From Erythrobacter sp. (GTDB lineage: Bacteria > Pseudomonadota > Alphaproteobacteria > Sphingomonadales > Sphingomonadaceae): DNA of 64,000 bases. The translations under genes and the position numbers were made by a program. The notes under the pieces are model-generated. The model was not told where the DNA came from. It worked only from the letters and a program-made list of their open reading frames with translations, and searched no databases. Below are positions 8,578-17,771 of this stretch, piece by piece. The DNA is taken from the NCBI GenBank assembly GCA_009993635.1, contig JAACTC010000009.1:62001-126000 (forward strand), in the 5' to 3' direction. Every line of letters starts with the position of its first letter. The stretch's first letter is position 1.

Positions 8578-8654
8578 GAGTCCCAGCGAAAGCTGGGACC
8601 TGCCCTGCCCAACAGACAGCAAGAAAAAGGAGGTCCCAGTTTTCGCTGGGACTC
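8578..8654. repeat. REP-like inverted repeat (24-bp arms)
   Basis: Two 24-base arms (8578-8601 and 8631-8654) are reverse complements with one mismatch, separated by 29 bases. Each arm also holds its own small palindrome; the left core is TCCCAGCGAAAGCTGGGA. Elements of this composition are scattered between genes in many sphingomonad genomes. Located between the MaoC and thiolase genes, a transcript would fold into a long hairpin that could attenuate or protect mRNA. The thiolase start follows 18 bases after the right arm. Confidence 0.85.
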
Positions 8655-8672
8655 AGCAAGAGGACCCTTCCC

Positions 8673-9854
8673 ATGACCCGCAGCGCAGTTATCGTTTCCA
8701 CCGCACGCACCGCCATCGGCCGCGCCTACAAGGGCGGCTTCAACAACACCAAGGGGGCCACGCTCGGCTCCTATTCGCTCGCCCCGGCGATCGAGCGCGC
8801 CAAGATCGACGCTGGCGAAATCAACGACGTCGTGTGGGGTGCCGCGCTCCAGCAGGGCGCGCAGGCCGGCAACCTCGGCCGCCAGGTCGCGCTGCGCGCA
8901 GGCTGCCCGATCGGCGTGTCGGGCATGACGATCGACCGCCAGTGCTCTTCGGGCCTGATGGCGATCTCGACCGCTGCCAAGCAGATCATCGTCGACAACA
9001 TGGATATCGTCGCGGGCGGCGGTCAGGAATCGATCAGCCTCGTCCAGACCCCGGAAATGCGCGTGATGCCCGATCCCGAGCTGATGGCGATGCACAACGC
9101 GGTTTACATGCCGATGCTGCAGACCGCCGAGACCGTTGCCAAGCGGTACGGCATCAGCCGCGAAGCGCAGGACGAATATGCGCTGCGCTCGCAGCAGCGC
9201 ACGGCGGCCGCGCAGGAAGCGGGCAAGTTCGACGACGAAATCGTGCCCGTCACCGTCACCATGAAGGTGAAGGACAAGGAATCCGGCGAGGTTTCCGATC
9301 AGGAAGTCACCGTCGCCAAGGACGAGGGCAACCGCCCCAGCACCACGCTGGAAGGCCTCCAGTCGCTCAACCCCGTGCTCGGCCCGGACAGCACCATTAC
9401 CGCCGGTAACGCCAGCCAGCTGTCGGACGGTTCGTCGGCCAGTATCCTGATGGAAGAAAAGCTGGCTGAGAAGCGCGGCCTGACCCCGCTCGGCCGTTAT
9501 GTCGGCATGGCGGTCGCGGGCACCGAGCCCGACGAAATGGGCATCGGCCCGGTCTTCGCGATCCCCGCCGTGCTCGAACGCACCGGCCTGAAGATGAGCG
9601 ATATCGGCCTGTGGGAGCTGAACGAAGCCTTTGCGGTGCAGGTGCTCTACTGCCGCGACAAGCTGGGCATCCCCGACGAAGACCTCAACGTCAACGGCGG
9701 GTCGATCTCGGTCGGCCACCCTTACGGCATGACGGGCGCGCGCTGCGTCGGCCACGCGCTGATCGAAGGCAAGCGTCGCGGTGCCAAGTACGTCTGCGTC
9801 ACCATGTGCGTCGGCGGCGGCATGGGCGCGGCGGGGATCTTCGAGGTCCTCTGA
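8673..9854 (+). CDS. Acetyl-CoA C-acyltransferase (thiolase)
   Basis: 393 residues. Complete thiolase: nucleophilic Cys91 in [15 protein letters not shown], the [10 protein letters not shown] histidine motif and the C-terminal general base Cys in [15 protein letters not shown]. It cleaves 3-ketoacyl-CoA or condenses acyl-CoAs. Pairing with a MaoC hydratase suggests beta-oxidation or PHA precursor supply; which direction dominates cannot be told from sequence. A second thiolase lies at 20431-21651 and is only moderately similar by eye, so these are not a recent duplication. Confidence 0.95.
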   Translation: MTRSAVIVSTARTAIGRAYKGGFNNTKGATLGSYSLAPAIERAKIDAGEINDVVWGAALQQGAQAGNLGRQVALRAGCPIGVSGMTIDRQCSSGLMAISTAAKQIIVDNMDIVAGGGQESISLVQTPEMRVMPDPELMAMHNAVYMPMLQTAETVAKRYGISREAQDEYALRSQQRTAAAQEAGKFDDEIVPVTVTMKVKDKESGEVSDQEVTVAKDEGNRPSTTLEGLQSLNPVLGPDSTITAGNASQLSDGSSASILMEEKLAEKRGLTPLGRYVGMAVAGTEPDEMGIGPVFAIPAVLERTGLKMSDIGLWELNEAFAVQVLYCRDKLGIPDEDLNVNGGSISVGHPYGMTGARCVGHALIEGKRRGAKYVCVTMCVGGGMGAAGIFEVL

Positions 9855-9877
9855 TCCTCCTTTAAGGACAACACCCC

Positions 9878-10831
9878 ATGCATGGACGGTGGCCGGAACT
9901 GGACTTCGCTTCGCAGCAGTCGGTCTACGCTACCGTCCATGCCTATTTACAGGTGATCGGCAAACTGCCGACCCGCGCGCTACCGTGGTGCAACCATAGC
10001 TGGCATGTCGCCATGCCGGTCGTGCCGACGGGCTTTCGCACCTATCCGCTGCCGACCGGGGCGGGCGAGGCGGAGATCCTCTTTGATTGCCTTGCCTCGC
10101 GCGTAGTCCTGACGACCTGCGACGGGCGCGAGCGGACTGTGGCGCTCACCGGCCAGAGCGTGGCCGCCTTCCACGCCGAGCTGGGTGGACTTCTGGACGA
10201 AGCCGGGATCGCCACCTCGATCGATGGTGGCCCCAACGAGGTGGAGGAGGCCGTTCCCTTCGCCCGGGACGATGCCCCGCGCGCGTGGAACGGCGACACC
10301 GTGCGCCAGCTTCACCGCGCCTTCGCCGATGCGGCGCGGGTGATGGGCCGGTTCCGCACTGGCTTCCTCGGCAAATCCAGCCCCGTGCACCTTTTCTGGG
10401 GCAGCTTCGATCTGGCGGTGACCCGCTTTTCCGGGCGCGAAGCGCCCTTGCATCCGGGCGGCTTTCCCAACCTGCCCGACGCGGTAACGCGCGAGGCCTA
10501 TAGCCACGAGGTCGCCAGCTTCGGCTTCTGGCCGGGCGGTGGAGCGGTCGAGGAAGCGGCATTCTACGCTTACGGCTACCCCACACCCGATGGGCTCGAT
10601 GGCGCCACGATCGCGCCAGATGCGGCGTACTGGCACGCCGATCTGGGCGAATTCGTGCTGCCTTATGCCGCGGTACGCACGGCCCGGGACCCCGATGCCG
10701 AGCTGCTGGAATTTCTCCAGAGCAGCTATCGCGCAATCGCCTCTCTGGCGGACTGGGATTGCAAGGCGCTCGACATACCGATGGGAAGCAAGGGCGCACC
10801 CTATGATGTGGAAGCCCACCGGCGCAGCTGA
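9878..10831 (+). CDS. DUF5996 family protein
   Basis: 317 residues. Trp/His-rich protein beginning MHGRWPELDF, with YATVHAYLQVIGKLP, CNHSWHVAM, SSPVHLFWGSFDLAVTRFSGR and EVASFGFWPGG; this pattern matches the uncharacterised DUF5996 family. No signal peptide or membrane segment. The family has no established function known to me. AAGGA lies upstream of the ATG. It follows the thiolase by 23 bases and may be cotranscribed. Confidence 0.85.
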   Translation: MHGRWPELDFASQQSVYATVHAYLQVIGKLPTRALPWCNHSWHVAMPVVPTGFRTYPLPTGAGEAEILFDCLASRVVLTTCDGRERTVALTGQSVAAFHAELGGLLDEAGIATSIDGGPNEVEEAVPFARDDAPRAWNGDTVRQLHRAFADAARVMGRFRTGFLGKSSPVHLFWGSFDLAVTRFSGREAPLHPGGFPNLPDAVTREAYSHEVASFGFWPGGGAVEEAAFYAYGYPTPDGLDGATIAPDAAYWHADLGEFVLPYAAVRTARDPDAELLEFLQSSYRAIASLADWDCKALDIPMGSKGAPYDVEAHRRS

Positions 10832-10850
10832 CGGATGGCTGCGCTGTCAC

Positions 10851-10857
10851 AAGGAGG
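10851..10857 (+). promoter_or_regulatory. Ribosome-binding site fixing a GTG start
   Basis: AAGGAGG, a perfect Shine-Dalgarno match, 7 bases before the GTG at 10865. It decides the start of the following lipoprotein: the in-frame ATG at 10835 lies upstream of this site, and starting there would add ten residues before the signal peptide. Confidence 0.8.
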
Positions 10858-10864
10858 ACGCCTC

Positions 10865-11503
10865 GTGCGCCGCTCGTTCGCTACCGTGCCCCTGATCGCG
10901 CTGCTTGCCGCCTGTTCGGGGGAATCCCCTTCGCAGAGTGCGGACGAAGCCGCGCGGCAACCCGAGGTATCGTCCACGACAAACCCGGATCCCGAGGGTG
11001 CGGAAGCGCGCCCGCCATCGCAGGCTGCGTCACCCGATGGCTACACCTCTGCCTACACCACGCTCGACCTCGATGACTGCGAGGTGCTCGACCGGAGCAC
11101 GGACGAGGGGAGCTGGATCGATCTTCGCTGTCCGGGTCTGCAGGGCATCCCGCTGTTCGTGAGCGAGGGCGACGGGCGGTTCGATGTCGCTGCCGGCGTA
11201 CCGGGCGACAGCTTCGCCACGATAATGGCGTTCAACGATCTGGACGAAACGGTCGAATGGCGGATGCAGGATGGCGAGCCCTTTGCGGTGATCTTCCGCT
11301 ACCGCGACGTCAGCCTGGAAAGCGGGCCGCGCACGGTGCTTGCGATCGAGAAGATCGGCAGGCCGGGCGCGCCGGGCTGCCGGGTGGCACAGATCGCGGG
11401 GGCGACGCCCCGGGCGAACGAGCGCGCGCGAATGATTGCAGACCAACGCGCGGCCGGTTTCGACTGTTCGGCCGAACCGTACTATGTTGGCGACGCAAGA
11501 TGA
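10865..11503 (+). CDS. Putative lipoprotein, unknown function
   Basis: 212 residues from the GTG at 10865. Signal peptide VRRSFATVPLIALLAACSG has a lipobox (LLAAC), so export and lipidation are expected; Ser follows Cys at +2, favouring the outer membrane. A low-complexity linker (Ser, Glu, Pro) precedes a globular domain with four further Cys residues, which may form disulfides. No family recognised. It follows the DUF5996 gene by 33 bases and precedes a DUF4126 membrane protein, a probable three-gene transcript. Confidence 0.8.
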   Translation: MRRSFATVPLIALLAACSGESPSQSADEAARQPEVSSTTNPDPEGAEARPPSQAASPDGYTSAYTTLDLDDCEVLDRSTDEGSWIDLRCPGLQGIPLFVSEGDGRFDVAAGVPGDSFATIMAFNDLDETVEWRMQDGEPFAVIFRYRDVSLESGPRTVLAIEKIGRPGAPGCRVAQIAGATPRANERARMIADQRAAGFDCSAEPYYVGDAR

Positions 11504-11522
11504 TGGAGCAGGGTAACGGGCA

Positions 11523-12128
11523 ATGGGTCTGATCGAACTTCTCGGCCTCGCGGGCAGCGTCAGCCTGCTGTCCGGCTGGCGGCTATACGCAACGGTGCTG
11601 GTCACCGGCCTTGCGATGCGCACTGGCTGGGTGCCGCTGCCCGATCATCTCGAGATGCTGACCGTGCTTGCCAATCCGTGGGTGATCGGCGTCGCCGCGG
11701 TGGGCGCGGTGATCGAATTTCTGGCCGACAAGGTGATGTGGCTCGATTCGGCGTGGGATGCGGTCAACTCGCTGATCCGGCCGGTCGGCGGCGCGCTGCT
11801 CGCGCTGGCGATCGTCGATCCGGGCGACCCCACCTGGCAGGTCGTTGCCTTCCTGCTCGGCGGGGGTGCGGCCTTTGCAGCCCATGCGGGCAAGGCGAGC
11901 GCGCGTGCGGCGGTCAACGCCAGTCCCGAACCGGTCAGCAACATGGTGGTCTCCACCGCAGAGGATGTCGCAACCTTCGGCCTGCTGGCGCTGGCTTTCG
12001 CCAATCCGATAGCGGCAACGGCGATCGCCGCCGCGCTGCTGGTGCTCAGCATCGTCTTGATCGTGGTGGTCGGGCGCGCCGTCAGGCGAATGCTGCGCCG
12101 TTCGGGCAAGCCCGCCGACCCGGCCTAG
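11523..12128 (+). CDS. DUF4126 domain membrane protein
   Basis: 201 residues with four to five transmembrane helices. Beginning MGLIELLGLAGSVSLLSGWRLYATVL and containing NPWVIGVAAVGAVIEFLADKV and the small-residue stretch AAFAAHAGKASARAAVNASPEPVSN, it matches DUF4126, a family of uncharacterised inner-membrane proteins. It ends with a short basic cytoplasmic tail (RRMLRRSGKP). It converges with phaZ with 13 bases between the stops. Confidence 0.88.
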   Translation: MGLIELLGLAGSVSLLSGWRLYATVLVTGLAMRTGWVPLPDHLEMLTVLANPWVIGVAAVGAVIEFLADKVMWLDSAWDAVNSLIRPVGGALLALAIVDPGDPTWQVVAFLLGGGAAFAAHAGKASARAAVNASPEPVSNMVVSTAEDVATFGLLALAFANPIAATAIAAALLVLSIVLIVVVGRAVRRMLRRSGKPADPA

Positions 12129-12141
12129 CGCGCGCGGCGGG

Positions 12142-13377
12142 TCAGCCGTTGGCGGCCATGAATTCCTCGATCACCGGGGCGACCTTGGTGCGCCACTTGC
12201 TGCCGTTGAAGATGCCGTAATGGCCCGCGCCTTCGGCGAGGTAGTACCGCTTCTTCTTCTCGGACAGGTTGCGCGCCAGCGGCAGCGCCGCCTTGGTCTG
12301 GCCGATGCCCGAGATATCGTCACGCTCGCCCTCGACCGCCAGCAGCGCGGTGGCGCTGATGTCGCCCAGATCGACCACCGTGCCGCGGTGCTCCAGCTGG
12401 TTGTTCGGCAGCGAGTGCTTCTGGAACACCTCCTCCACCGTCTGGAGGTAGAATTCCGCCGTCATGTCGCACACGCTGCGGTATTCCTCGTAGAAATCCT
12501 TGGTCAGCTGGGCGCTGTCGTCCTCGCCCGCCACGAGATGCTTGTACATTTCATAGTGGCTCAGGATGTGGCCGCCCAGGTTCATGCTCATAAAGCTCGC
12601 CAGCTGCATGAAGCCGGGATAGACGCGCCGTCCGCTGCCCGCGTATTGCGCAGGGACTGTGGCGATCACGTTCTGCCGGAACCAGCTGATCGGCCGCTTC
12701 ATCGCCATGTCGTTGACCGTGGTCGGGCTTTCGCGCGTATCGATCGGCCCGCCCATCATGGTCAGCGTCCTGGGGCTCGCCTTGTCTTTCGCGCCGTTCA
12801 TCAGCGCGGTCGCCGCGAGCGCGGGGACCGAGGGCTGGCAGACCGCAATCACATGCGCCGCCTTGCCATCGTTGCGCTGCGCAATTTCCTGCAGGAATTC
12901 GATGATGTAATCGATGTAATCGTCGAGATCGAAGCGCCCTTCGGACAGCGCGACATCGCGCGCGTCGTGCCAGTCGGTGATGTAGACCTCGGAATTTTCG
13001 ACCATCCGTTCCACCGTGCCGCGCAGCAGCGTGGCGAAGTGGCCGCTCATCGGCGCGACGATCAGCACGGCGGGCGCATCCTCGGGCAGGTTCGCCCGGC
13101 GGAAACGCTTAAGATCGCCGAACGCACGGTGCAGAACCAGCGTTTCTGCGACCGGATCGGCCTTGCCCTTCACGGTCACGCTTTCGATGTCGAATTCAGG
13201 CTTGCCGCGCCGGATGGTGGCGTGGGCGAACACTTCGAGCGCGGACCCGGCGACCGGCCCGATGCCGGTATAGGCCATCGGGTTGCGCGGATTGGTCAGC
13301 CATTCGGATCCGATCGAGGCCATCGCACTGGCGCTGTTAAGCCAGGCGGACTGCAATTCGTATGCGTGGTAAAGCAA
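12142..13377 (-). CDS. phaZ: Intracellular polyhydroxyalkanoate depolymerase
   Basis: 411 residues, alpha/beta hydrolase of the intracellular PhaZ family, which mobilises stored poly-3-hydroxybutyrate. The catalytic Cys lies in the family's lipase-box equivalent AVCQPSVPALA (Cys180), with APMSGHFATLLRGTVE as the oxyanion region, DWHDARDV, and the His in GAGHYGIFNGSKWR near the C-terminus. Length is normal (about 410). The ATG is 77 bases from a perfect 15-bp palindrome that could be its operator. Presence implies that the organism stores PHA; phaC is not in the window. Confidence 0.95.
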   Translation of the reverse strand: MLYHAYELQSAWLNSASAMASIGSEWLTNPRNPMAYTGIGPVAGSALEVFAHATIRRGKPEFDIESVTVKGKADPVAETLVLHRAFGDLKRFRRANLPEDAPAVLIVAPMSGHFATLLRGTVERMVENSEVYITDWHDARDVALSEGRFDLDDYIDYIIEFLQEIAQRNDGKAAHVIAVCQPSVPALAATALMNGAKDKASPRTLTMMGGPIDTRESPTTVNDMAMKRPISWFRQNVIATVPAQYAGSGRRVYPGFMQLASFMSMNLGGHILSHYEMYKHLVAGEDDSAQLTKDFYEEYRSVCDMTAEFYLQTVEEVFQKHSLPNNQLEHRGTVVDLGDISATALLAVEGERDDISGIGQTKAALPLARNLSEKKKRYYLAEGAGHYGIFNGSKWRTKVAPVIEEFMAANG

Positions 13378-13453
13378 GGAATACCCCTAAAAACGTCGCA
13401 AATTCGCGGGATTTTCGCGAGATTTGCATCATCGACCCTATAGGTAAAGGCTA

Positions 13454-13468
13454 TTGTGCAATGCACAA
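13454..13468. promoter_or_regulatory. 15-bp palindrome between phaZ and ABC exporter genes
   Basis: TTGTGCAATGCACAA, 7-base arms around one central base, in the 153-base divergent region (77 bases from the phaZ ATG, 63 from the exporter ATG). The TGCAnTGCA core resembles sites bound by PhaR, the PHA-responsive repressor of phasin and PHA genes. Function as an operator is inferred from symmetry and position only. Confidence 0.4.
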
Positions 13469-13530
13469 GGTGGATTGCGGGTTCAAGCACCGTGGATTTC
13501 CCGATCCGGTGGCGCTAGGCGGTGGGTCAG

Positions 13531-15366
13531 ATGGCTCGCGAAAATCCCCCTACCAGGCTGACCCGGCGCGGGCGCGCCGTAAAAGAGGATGGGGAAGCCC
13601 GCAGCAGCCGCTCGCTCGCTCCGCTGCGGATGATCTATCGCGAGGCCGCGCGCTTTCCGAAACAGATCGTTTTCGCCCTGGCCTCGCTGCTCGTCACGTC
13701 GGCGGCGACGCTGGCGATTCCGTGGCGCTTCAAGGTCATTATAGACAAGGCCTTCGGCGGCGGTGCCGAAGCGACCGAAATCGCGCATTCCTTCCAGTAT
13801 CTGCTGATGATCGTGGTGGTGCTGGGGATCGGCACGGCCTTTCGGTATTATTTCGTCAGCTGGCTGGGGGAACGGGTGGTCGCCAATATCCGCCTGAAAG
13901 TGCAGCAGAACCTGCTGCGCCAGTCGCCGAGCTTCTACGAAGAGAACAGCCCCAAGGAAATTTCCAGCCGGATGACGAGCGACACCGCGATCATCGAGAC
14001 CGTGGTCGGCTCGACGGTGTCGATCGCGCTGCGCAACAGCCTGACCGCGATCGGCGGCATCTTCCTGCTGCTGTATCTCGCACCCACGCTCACGCTGGGG
14101 CTGCTGCTGGGGATCGTGTTGATCGTCGTCCCGATCGTCTATTTCGGTCGCAAGATCCGCGCGGTTTCGCGCACCACGCAGGATCGCGTGGCCGATGTCG
14201 GCCGCAACGTGACAGAGGTGCTGGGCGCGATGCACATCGTGCAGAGCTTCGGCCAGGAATCGCGCGAGAGCGAGAAATTCGCACGTGTGGTGGAGCGCAC
14301 GTTCGAAACCGCGAAGCGCAGGATCCTGCTGCGCGCGATTATGACGTCGGTCGTGATCGTGATGATTTTCGGCGGCATAACGCTGGTCATGTGGCGCGGC
14401 GCATTGGCGGTGACCGAAGGCACCATTACCGGCGGCACCATCGCCGCCTTCGTGCTGACAGGCGGCCTCGTGGCAGGCGCGCTGGGCGCGCTGACCGAGG
14501 TGTATGGCGACCTTCTGCGCGGCGCGGGCGCGGCGGACCGGCTGGCCGAATTGCTGCAGGCCGAACCGCAGATCGCTCCGCCCGCCAGCCCGCAGCCCCT
14601 CCCGGTGCCCGCGCGCGGCAGCCTGTCGTTCCGCAATGTCGGCTTCGCCTACCCCTCGCGCCCCGGAGAGGCGGTGATCGACGATCTGACGCTGGAGATC
14701 GAACCGGGCGAAACCGTGGCGCTCGTCGGCCCGTCGGGGGCGGGCAAATCGACGCTCTTCATGCTCGCCCAGCGATTCTACGACCCCTCCGAAGGAACCA
14801 TCCGGATCGACGGGATCGCGCTGCCCAGCGCCGACCCGGCAGAGATCCGCGCGCGCATGGCTTACGTGCCGCAGGCAGGCACGCTGTTTTCCGGCAGCGC
14901 GCGCGACAATCTGCGCTACGGCCGATGGGACGCAAGCGATGCGGAAATCTGGGAGGCCGCGCGCCTCGCCAATGCGGCCGGGTTCATCGAGGCGCTGCCG
15001 CAGGGGCTCGACACCGATCTGGGCGAAGACGGCACGCGGCTTTCGGGCGGTCAGCAGCAGCGGATTGCCATCGCGCGCGCCATCCTGCGCGATGCGCCGA
15101 TCCTGCTGCTCGACGAGGCGACCAGCGCGCTGGATGCCGAAAGCGAGCGGTTGGTGCAGGATGCGCTGGCCCGCGTGATGCGTGGCCGCACCACGTTGGT
15201 GATCGCGCATCGCCTGGCGACAGTGCGCGAAGCGGACCGGATCGTGGTGCTGGAAGGCGGCAGGATCGTGCAGCAGGGCACGCATGCGGAGCTGGTTGCG
15301 CACGGCGGGCTGTACGGCAAGCTGGCGCAGCTGCAGTTCGATCCCGGACCCGCGTCGGCCAAGTGA
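13531..15366 (+). CDS. ABC exporter, fused membrane and ATPase domains (MsbA-like)
   Basis: 611 residues from ATG 13531 (a GTG at 13522 is possible; neither has a strong ribosome-binding site). Six transmembrane helices in the first 320 residues, then a nucleotide-binding domain: Walker A GPSGAGKST (about residue 400), Q-loop YVPQAG, signature LSGGQQQRIAIARA, Walker B ILLLDEATSALD and the H-loop IAHRLAT. A type IV half-transporter acting as a homodimer. The family includes lipid A flippases and drug exporters; the sequence does not decide between them. It shares its promoter region with divergent phaZ. Confidence 0.92.
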   Translation: MARENPPTRLTRRGRAVKEDGEARSSRSLAPLRMIYREAARFPKQIVFALASLLVTSAATLAIPWRFKVIIDKAFGGGAEATEIAHSFQYLLMIVVVLGIGTAFRYYFVSWLGERVVANIRLKVQQNLLRQSPSFYEENSPKEISSRMTSDTAIIETVVGSTVSIALRNSLTAIGGIFLLLYLAPTLTLGLLLGIVLIVVPIVYFGRKIRAVSRTTQDRVADVGRNVTEVLGAMHIVQSFGQESRESEKFARVVERTFETAKRRILLRAIMTSVVIVMIFGGITLVMWRGALAVTEGTITGGTIAAFVLTGGLVAGALGALTEVYGDLLRGAGAADRLAELLQAEPQIAPPASPQPLPVPARGSLSFRNVGFAYPSRPGEAVIDDLTLEIEPGETVALVGPSGAGKSTLFMLAQRFYDPSEGTIRIDGIALPSADPAEIRARMAYVPQAGTLFSGSARDNLRYGRWDASDAEIWEAARLANAAGFIEALPQGLDTDLGEDGTRLSGGQQQRIAIARAILRDAPILLLDEATSALDAESERLVQDALARVMRGRTTLVIAHRLATVREADRIVVLEGGRIVQQGTHAELVAHGGLYGKLAQLQFDPGPASAK

Positions 15367-15515
15367 TCGCCGCCGGCTTTCAATCGACGAGCGGCATACC
15401 GCAACCGACCAAAAGCAACGCTGGCGGCCCGTATGGGTCTATGCCAGCATCAGCCGCCATCCGTCGTTCATCGGGCACGGCGATACACGCGTTTTCTCCA
15501 TAAAGAGGGCACACC

Positions 15516-17693
15516 ATGATCCGCACCATACTGACCACCACCGCGAGCGCGCTGGCGCTTGCACTGGCGGCGCCCGCCGCCGCAGAAGACCTTGATGCGC
15601 ACGGCCCGCAGCTGAGCGATCTGGACCTGCTGGTTGAAGATGGCGACGAAGACGTGCCGATGCCCACGATGAGCTTCGGCGAATGGGGCGTCGATCCGTC
15701 GATGCTGTCCGACACGATCGATCCGGGCGACGATTTCTTCGCCTACGTCAACCAGGACTGGCTCGATGCCAATCCGCTGCCGGCGGAATTCAGCCGCTTC
15801 GGCGCGTTCAACCTGCTGCGCGAGAAATCGACCAGCGACGTGAAGGCGCTGGTCGACGAGCTGGTCTCCAAGCCCGCGAACGCCCTGACAGCCGACGAGA
15901 AGCGCATCGTCGACGCGTATAATTCCTACCTCGATACCGCTGCGATCGACGCCGCCGGGCTCGCCCCCGCGCAGCCTTTTCTCGACAAGATTCGCGGCGC
16001 GAATACGCTGTCCGAACTGGTCACCTTGTGGGGCACGCCGGGCTATTCCGCGCCGATGGGCGGCGGAGTAAGCGTCGATGCCAAGGAGCCGACCCGCTAT
16101 TCGGTCTATATCGGATCGGGCGGACTGGGCCTGCCCGACCGCGACTATTACCTGGACGAAAGCGAGCGCGGCAAGGACATCCAGACCAAGTACCGCGAAT
16201 ACCTCACCTTCCTGCTGGGCGAAGCAGGCTACGAAGACGCCGCCGGCATGGCCGACAAGGTCTATGGCTTCGAGGATTCGATCGCGCGCAAGGTTTCCTG
16301 GGATCGCGCCACGCGGCGCAATCGCGACCTGACCTATAATGCGCTGACCCCGGAAGAGCTGGGCAGCTTGGTCGAAGGCTTCCCCACCACCGCGCTGCTG
16401 ACCGCCAGCGGCTTCGCCGGTACCGACCGCTTCATCGTCGGCGACCTGCCGCCGAGCGCCGAAGAGGCGGAAGAGCTCGGTCTCGACGAAGATACGCTGG
16501 CGAAGATCGGCGGCGGCACCCCCGCGATGATGACGCTGCTGCTCGAAACCCCGATGGACGTGCTGCAGGCGTGGACCATCAAGGAATTCCTCGAAGGCAA
16601 CGCCTCGGTCCTGCCGACGAAGTTCGACGAGGCGGATTTCGCCTTCTACGGCAAGACCCTGTCCGGCACGCCCGAACAGCGCGCCCGCTGGAAGCGCGCC
16701 ATCGGCGAAACCGAAGGCCTGCTGGGCGAACTGGTCGGCAAGAGCTATGTCGAGCGGTACTTCCCGTCGGAAAACAAGGATGCGATGGTCGATCTGGTCG
16801 ACAACCTGCGCAAGGCGCTGGCCAACAGCATCGAAGAAAACGACTGGATGAGCGCGGCGACCAAGAAAGAGGCGCTGGCCAAGCTCAACAGCTTCGATCC
16901 CAAGATCGGCTATCGCGATAATCTGGAAACCTACGATGGCCTTGCGATCATCGGCGGCAATCCGCTGGCCAACCGGATGGCGGCAGCCGAATGGAGCTGG
17001 CAGGAAAACGTCTCCAAGCTTGGCGGCCCGATCGACCGGACCGAATGGGGCATGCTGCCGCAGACGGTGAACGCCTATTACAACCCGACCAAGAACGAGA
17101 TCGTGTTCCCCGCCGCAATCCTGCAGCAGCCGTTCTTTGCGCTCACCAACGATGCGGCGGTCAACTACGGCGGCATCGGCGGGGTGATCGGCCACGAAAT
17201 GGGCCACGGGTTCGACGACCAGGGGGCCAAGTCCGACGGCACCGGCATGCTGCGCAACTGGTGGACCGACGCCGACCGTGCGGCCTTTGACGCGCTGACC
17301 GATGCGCTGGTCGCCCAGTACGACGCGTTCTGCCCGCTGGACGATGGGAACACCTGTGTAAACGGGCGCTTCACCCTGGGCGAAAACATCGGCGATCTGG
17401 GTGGGCTCAGCCTGGCCTACCGCGCCTACAAGCTCAGCCTCAACGGCAAGGAGGACAAGGTGATCGACGGGCTGACCGGCGATCAGCGGTTCTTCATGGC
17501 ATGGGCGCAGGTGTGGCGTTCCGCCCAGCGCGAGGAAAGCTACCGCCAGCGTCTGCGGACCGATCCGCACAGCCCGGAAGAATACCGGGTCAACGGCGTC
17601 GTGCGTAACCTCGACGCGTGGTACGATGCGTTCAACGTGAGCCCGGAGGACGACCTGTACCTCCCGCCCGAAGAGCGCGTCCACATCTGGTAA
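15516..17693 (+). CDS. Secreted M13-family zinc metallopeptidase (neprilysin/PepO-like)
   Basis: 725 residues. Cleavable signal peptide (about 1-23, ALALALAAPAAAE). The M13 N-terminal domain starts at DTIDPGDDFFAYVNQDWL, the C-terminal catalytic domain has HEMGH (His560, Glu561, His564) with the third ligand in ENIGDLGG (Glu623), NAYYNPTKNEIVFPAAILQ upstream and a terminal Trp (VHIW), all standard. It would degrade oligopeptides in the periplasm or outside the cell. AGAGG precedes the ATG. A hairpin terminator follows. Confidence 0.95.
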   Translation: MIRTILTTTASALALALAAPAAAEDLDAHGPQLSDLDLLVEDGDEDVPMPTMSFGEWGVDPSMLSDTIDPGDDFFAYVNQDWLDANPLPAEFSRFGAFNLLREKSTSDVKALVDELVSKPANALTADEKRIVDAYNSYLDTAAIDAAGLAPAQPFLDKIRGANTLSELVTLWGTPGYSAPMGGGVSVDAKEPTRYSVYIGSGGLGLPDRDYYLDESERGKDIQTKYREYLTFLLGEAGYEDAAGMADKVYGFEDSIARKVSWDRATRRNRDLTYNALTPEELGSLVEGFPTTALLTASGFAGTDRFIVGDLPPSAEEAEELGLDEDTLAKIGGGTPAMMTLLLETPMDVLQAWTIKEFLEGNASVLPTKFDEADFAFYGKTLSGTPEQRARWKRAIGETEGLLGELVGKSYVERYFPSENKDAMVDLVDNLRKALANSIEENDWMSAATKKEALAKLNSFDPKIGYRDNLETYDGLAIIGGNPLANRMAAAEWSWQENVSKLGGPIDRTEWGMLPQTVNAYYNPTKNEIVFPAAILQQPFFALTNDAAVNYGGIGGVIGHEMGHGFDDQGAKSDGTGMLRNWWTDADRAAFDALTDALVAQYDAFCPLDDGNTCVNGRFTLGENIGDLGGLSLAYRAYKLSLNGKEDKVIDGLTGDQRFFMAWAQVWRSAQREESYRQRLRTDPHSPEEYRVNGVVRNLDAWYDAFNVSPEDDLYLPPEERVHIW

Positions 17694-17718
17694 CAGACTG
17701 GCGGGCAAATCCGCTTCC

Positions 17719-17755
17719 GGGGCCGCGCAAGCTTGACTTGCGCGGCCCCTTCGCA
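17719..17755 (+). terminator. Hairpin terminator after M13 peptidase gene
   Basis: Perfect 13-bp stem GGGGCCGCGCAAG (17719-17731) with CTTGCGCGGCCCC (17737-17749), 5-base loop, then TTCGCATT. The T tract is weak, but position between two complete genes supports termination. Confidence 0.65.
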
Positions 17756-17771
17756 TTGAGGCTCCCTACCT

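Noticed and set aside
15468..17756. 762-codon open frame opposite the M13 peptidase gene
   Set aside because: Arg/Gln/Ala/His-rich shadow created by GC-rich codon bias; the plus-strand gene has a signal peptide and all catalytic motifs.
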